In this document: positions 4,797 to 7,439 of the stretch, one piece after another | Position numbering within the stretch: the first letter of the stretch is position 1 | Layout: every line of letters starts with the position of its first letter | Assembly: GCA_002898995.1 (NCBI GenBank) | Contig: BEIM01000168.1 | Span: 1-7,439, forward strand | Length of the DNA: 7,439 nucleotides | Direction: 5' to 3' | DNA from: a bacterium HR36 | GTDB taxonomy: Bacteria > Planctomycetota > Planctomycetia > Gemmatales > HRBIN36 | Program-made: the position numbers and the translations under genes | Notes under the pieces: model-generated | What the model saw: the letters and a program-made list of their open reading frames with translations, nothing else | Told to the model about the DNA's origin: nothing | The model's database searches: none

Positions 4797-7064
4797 GTGG
4801 CAGTTGTTCGCGTCGAACGAGTCATTGGCAGGCACGCTTTAGTCATTGAGTCGGGTAAACTCGCCAAGCAAGCACATGGAGCCGTTACCGTCCAGTATGC
4901 CGACGGGGTGGTACTGGTAGCTGCAGTAGAAGGAGCGGCTCAAGCCGGGCAGGATTTCTTCCCGCTCACCGTGGATTACCGTGAGAAGACCTACGCTGCG
5001 GGCAAATTCCCTGGCGGATTTATCAAGCGCGAAGGCCGGCCGACCACCAAAGAAATCCTGACCAGTCGGCTGATCGATCGGCCGATTCGGCCTTTGTTTC
5101 CGCCGCACTATTACAACGAAGTGCAAATCCAGGCGATTGTGCTCTCTGCCGATCCCGACTACGACCCCGATGTGCTGGCGATGATCGGGGCCAGCGCTGC
5201 CCTGCATATTTCTCCGATTCCCTTCCTGGGGCCAACGGGCGCTGTGCGTCTGGGACGTGTGGACGGCCAGCTGGTGGTCATGCCCACTTACGACGAAGTG
5301 GAAACGGGCGAGCTTGATTTGGTCGTCTCCGGCACGCGCGATGCCGTTACCATGATAGAAGGGTTTGCCAAAGAGTTGGCCGAGGAGGATATGGTGCAGG
5401 CGATTCTCCGCGCCCACCAGGAATCCCTCGCCGTCATTGACATGATTGGCGAACTCCGTGACCGACTCGGTTTGCCCCCGAAAGAAATTCCCCAGCCCCC
5501 GCCCAATCCCCTCAAGGAAATTTTCCACCAACGCTTCTACCAGGAAATGGTGGAGGCGAAATTGACCCCGAAAAAACAGGAACGCCAACAGAAAGTCGAA
5601 GCGCTAAAGCAACGCATCCTGCAGGAGTTTTTGCCAGGCACCGTCTCTTCGGAGAGCAATTCCCCAGCTTATACGGAAAACCAGGTTCAGGAAGCGTTGC
5701 TGTGGTTGGAAGAGCGGGTGGTGCGCGACCTGGCTTTGCAGGGGAAGCGGTTGGATGGTCGCGGCCCGAAGGATCTGCGGCCGATTTCGTGTGAAGTGGG
5801 CGTGCTGCCTCGGACGCACGGCTCTGCGTTGTTTACCCGCGGCGAAACCCAAGCGCTGGTCACCACGACCCTGGGCACCGTCAGCGACGAACAAAAGGTC
5901 GAAGGGCTTGCCGAAGAGCACACCAAAAAGTTCATGCTCGATTACAATTTCCCGCCATTCAGTGTTGGCGAAGTGAGGCCGATCCGTGGCCCAGGCCGTC
6001 GCGAAGTCGGGCATGGTGCTTTAGCGGAACGCTCCTTGAAGGCCGTCATGCCTACCCCTGAAGAATTCCCGTACACCATTCGCGTCGTTTCCGAGATTCT
6101 CGAATCGAACGGTTCCAGCAGCATGGCCACAGTATGCGGGGCGACCCTGAGCCTTATGGATGCCGGTGTCCCAATTTATCAGCCGGTGGCTGGCATTTCC
6201 ATCGGCCTGGTCAAGGAGAACGATCGCTATGTGTTGTTGACAGACATCATGGGAGATGAAGACCATTACGGGGACATGGATTTCAAGGTAGCGGGCACGG
6301 GCTATGGCATCACGGGCATCCAGCTCGACCTCAAGATTGCGGGCATCCATGAGCAAATCATCCGCGAAACTTTGCAGCAGGCCCGCGAAGCCCGCACGCG
6401 CATCTTGCAAATCATGCTGCAAACCCTGCCGCAGCCTCGTCCCGAAATCAGTAAGAACGCTCCCAAACTCTTCGTGCTCCGCATTGACCCTGAAAAAATC
6501 GGCTTGCTGATCGGCCCAGGAGGCAAGACGATCAAAGCCATTCAGGACGAAACGCACTCCCGCATTGACATTGCCGAGGATGGTACGGTGGTGATTTGCT
6601 GCTACGACCACGAGAAAGCCGACTTGGCTCTCAGCCGAGTGCGGGGGCTGACGGAAGAAATCCGCGTCGGCAACATCTACGACGGTAAAGTGGTGGGCAT
6701 CAAGGAGTTTGGCGCCTTCGTGGAGGTACTGCCCGGCAAAGATGGCCTGGTACACATCAGCGAGTTGGATGACAAGTTCGTTTCGCGTGTGGAGGATGTG
6801 GTGAAGATTGGCGACCGTATCCCGGTGAAGGTCATCGCCATTGACGAACAAGACCGCCTGAAGCTTTCCCGGAAAGCGGCTTTGCGTGAACTGCGCGAGC
6901 GCCAGGCTGGACAGGTCAGCACGCCATCCGAAGAAGCCACCTTGCCGCCGGAACCTTACGAAACGGAAATCGCACCGCCCCGCCGAGAGACCTACCGCGA
7001 CCGCCGAGAAACTGGTCGTCGCACGCCGCCGCGTCGGCGAGAGCACCGCGACCGCTATCGCTAA
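4797..7064 (+). CDS. pnp: Polyribonucleotide nucleotidyltransferase (PNPase)
   Basis: The product has 755 residues from GTG 4797. PNPase degrades RNA 3' to 5' with phosphate, releasing nucleoside diphosphates, as a cytoplasmic trimer. Order of parts: first RNase PH core (about 1-140, with FFPLTVDYREKTYAAGKFPGG and ILTSRLIDRPIRPLFP), linker helices (about 150-300), second RNase PH core (about 318-545, from RLDGRG), KH domain with IGPGGKTIK near 572-580, S1 domain (about 624-695, GKVVGIKEFGAFVEVLPGK), and a tail to 755. Residues matching E. coli catalytic D486, D492 and K494 are present as D489, D495 and K497 in GDEDHYGDMDFK. The protein is about 45 residues longer than E. coli PNPase, mainly through the tail. 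The last 29 residues contain 13 arginines. It follows rpsO, with folds in the spacer suggesting autoregulation. Confidence 0.98.
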   Translation: MAVVRVERVIGRHALVIESGKLAKQAHGAVTVQYADGVVLVAAVEGAAQAGQDFFPLTVDYREKTYAAGKFPGGFIKREGRPTTKEILTSRLIDRPIRPLFPPHYYNEVQIQAIVLSADPDYDPDVLAMIGASAALHISPIPFLGPTGAVRLGRVDGQLVVMPTYDEVETGELDLVVSGTRDAVTMIEGFAKELAEEDMVQAILRAHQESLAVIDMIGELRDRLGLPPKEIPQPPPNPLKEIFHQRFYQEMVEAKLTPKKQERQQKVEALKQRILQEFLPGTVSSESNSPAYTENQVQEALLWLEERVVRDLALQGKRLDGRGPKDLRPISCEVGVLPRTHGSALFTRGETQALVTTTLGTVSDEQKVEGLAEEHTKKFMLDYNFPPFSVGEVRPIRGPGRREVGHGALAERSLKAVMPTPEEFPYTIRVVSEILESNGSSSMATVCGATLSLMDAGVPIYQPVAGISIGLVKENDRYVLLTDIMGDEDHYGDMDFKVAGTGYGITGIQLDLKIAGIHEQIIRETLQQAREARTRILQIMLQTLPQPRPEISKNAPKLFVLRIDPEKIGLLIGPGGKTIKAIQDETHSRIDIAEDGTVVICCYDHEKADLALSRVRGLTEEIRVGNIYDGKVVGIKEFGAFVEVLPGKDGLVHISELDDKFVSRVEDVVKIGDRIPVKVIAIDEQDRLKLSRKAALRELRERQAGQVSTPSEEATLPPEPYETEIAPPRRETYRDRRETGRRTPPRRREHRDRYR

Positions 7065-7084
7065 GCCAAACCTCGGGCATTGCC

Positions 7085-7439
7085 ATGACCGCAACCGCCA
7101 CCCTAACCAAGTCCCCCACCGACACCGATCAGCCCGGTGTCTGCAGCCACGCCAGCGCTAACACTCCCGACCGTTACCAGGAACTCGCCGATCTCGCTGG
7201 CCGGATTATCCACGAGCTGAAGAACCATCTTGGTACACTCAGCCTCAACTTGCAACTGCTCAGCGAAGAGTTTCAAAACCCAGAAACGCACCGCGAACGT
7301 CGTGCCTTGCAACGCATTCGCCGACTCCAGCAGGAATGCCAGCGGCTGGCCGATCTCTCGAGCGAATTCTTGCGGTTTGTGCGGTGCGGTCAGGTAGAAC
7401 GGCATCCTGAAGACCTCAACACCTTGCTCCGGGAACTCG
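7085..7439 (+). CDS. Histidine kinase, N-terminal part (truncated by window end)
   Basis: The frame is open from ATG 7085 to the window edge, 118 codons. A Thr/Pro/Ser-rich N-terminus of about 30 residues leads into YQELADLAGRIIHELKNHL, a HisKA dimerisation and phosphoacceptor helix with H43 as the likely phosphorylated histidine. The second helix of the hairpin follows (LQRIRRLQQECQRLADLSSEFLRF), then the usual link to the ATPase domain (EDLNTLLREL), which lies outside. The usual HE(I/L)KNPL box has His in place of Pro (HELKNHL). There is no signal or membrane segment before the HisKA domain, so the protein should be cytoplasmic. It begins 20 bases after pnp with no clear Shine-Dalgarno sequence or promoter, so it may be read through from pnp. 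Its sensory input and partner regulator are not visible. Confidence 0.8.
   Translation, partial: MTATATLTKSPTDTDQPGVCSHASANTPDRYQELADLAGRIIHELKNHLGTLSLNLQLLSEEFQNPETHRERRALQRIRRLQQECQRLADLSSEFLRFVRCGQVERHPEDLNTLLREL

Noticed and set aside
4783..4842. Short 19-codon frame from ATG 4783 overlapping the pnp start
   Set aside because: It has no ribosome site of its own, its ATG is in the stem, and it overlaps pnp out of frame; most likely incidental.
6021..7094. Minus-strand open frame of 357 codons opposite pnp
   Set aside because: It lies antisense to an intact PNPase with all motifs. Its length reflects GC-rich codon use in pnp, and the product resembles nothing known.
1..7439. CRISPR array, insertion sequence, toxin-antitoxin pair, phage or defence genes
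   Set aside because: No spaced direct repeats, transposase, terminal inverted repeats or recognisable defence domains were seen; all genes are ordinary chromosomal types.

Overview
The window carries a chromosomal, housekeeping-type segment in which every supportable gene lies on the + strand. Moderate-to-high GC, the style of the epimerase and of the small exported protein, and a GbsR/HU/LeuD/Mpo1-like mix fit a planctomycete, possibly a Gemmatales-like lineage. That placement is an inference from remembered protein styles, not from a search. No insertion sequence, phage gene, CRISPR array, tRNA or rRNA is visible.

Layout. Positions 3-746 hold the C-terminal part of an NAD(P)-dependent epimerase/dehydratase-family protein. 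After a stem-loop (843-871) comes a small secreted beta-rich protein (910-1200), closed by a clear rho-independent terminator (1318-1350). A gene-free stretch of about 350-400 bases follows and ends in a promoter that runs almost straight into a GbsR/MarR-type regulator (1753-2334). A structured leader precedes an HU-family DNA-binding protein (2591-2908). leuD, the small subunit of isopropylmalate isomerase, is next (3048-3632), without leuC in the window, followed by a small two-helix Mpo1-like/DUF962 membrane protein (3831-4169).

The best-defined functional block is the rpsO-pnp pair: ribosomal protein S15 (4283-4552) and polynucleotide phosphorylase (4797-7064), the order known from many bacteria. 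A promoter overlaps the end of the Mpo1-like gene. The rpsO leader can fold, and the 244-base spacer between rpsO and pnp holds several stem-loops, including an 18-bp interrupted stem (4581-4630) and a stem that ends one base before the pnp Shine-Dalgarno sequence (4746-4783). These sit where E. coli has its RNase III/PNPase autoregulatory hairpin, so a similar control is plausible. A soluble histidine kinase (7085 to the window end, truncated) starts 20 bases after pnp.

I found no convincing undescribed system of genes. The most interesting signals are RNA-level: the rpsO-pnp intercistronic folds, the probable leaderless or very short-leader GbsR-type mRNA, and the hairpin-flanked small exported protein. 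Two protein oddities are an epimerase without the lysine of the YxxxK motif and an HU protein with a lengthened DNA-binding arm.
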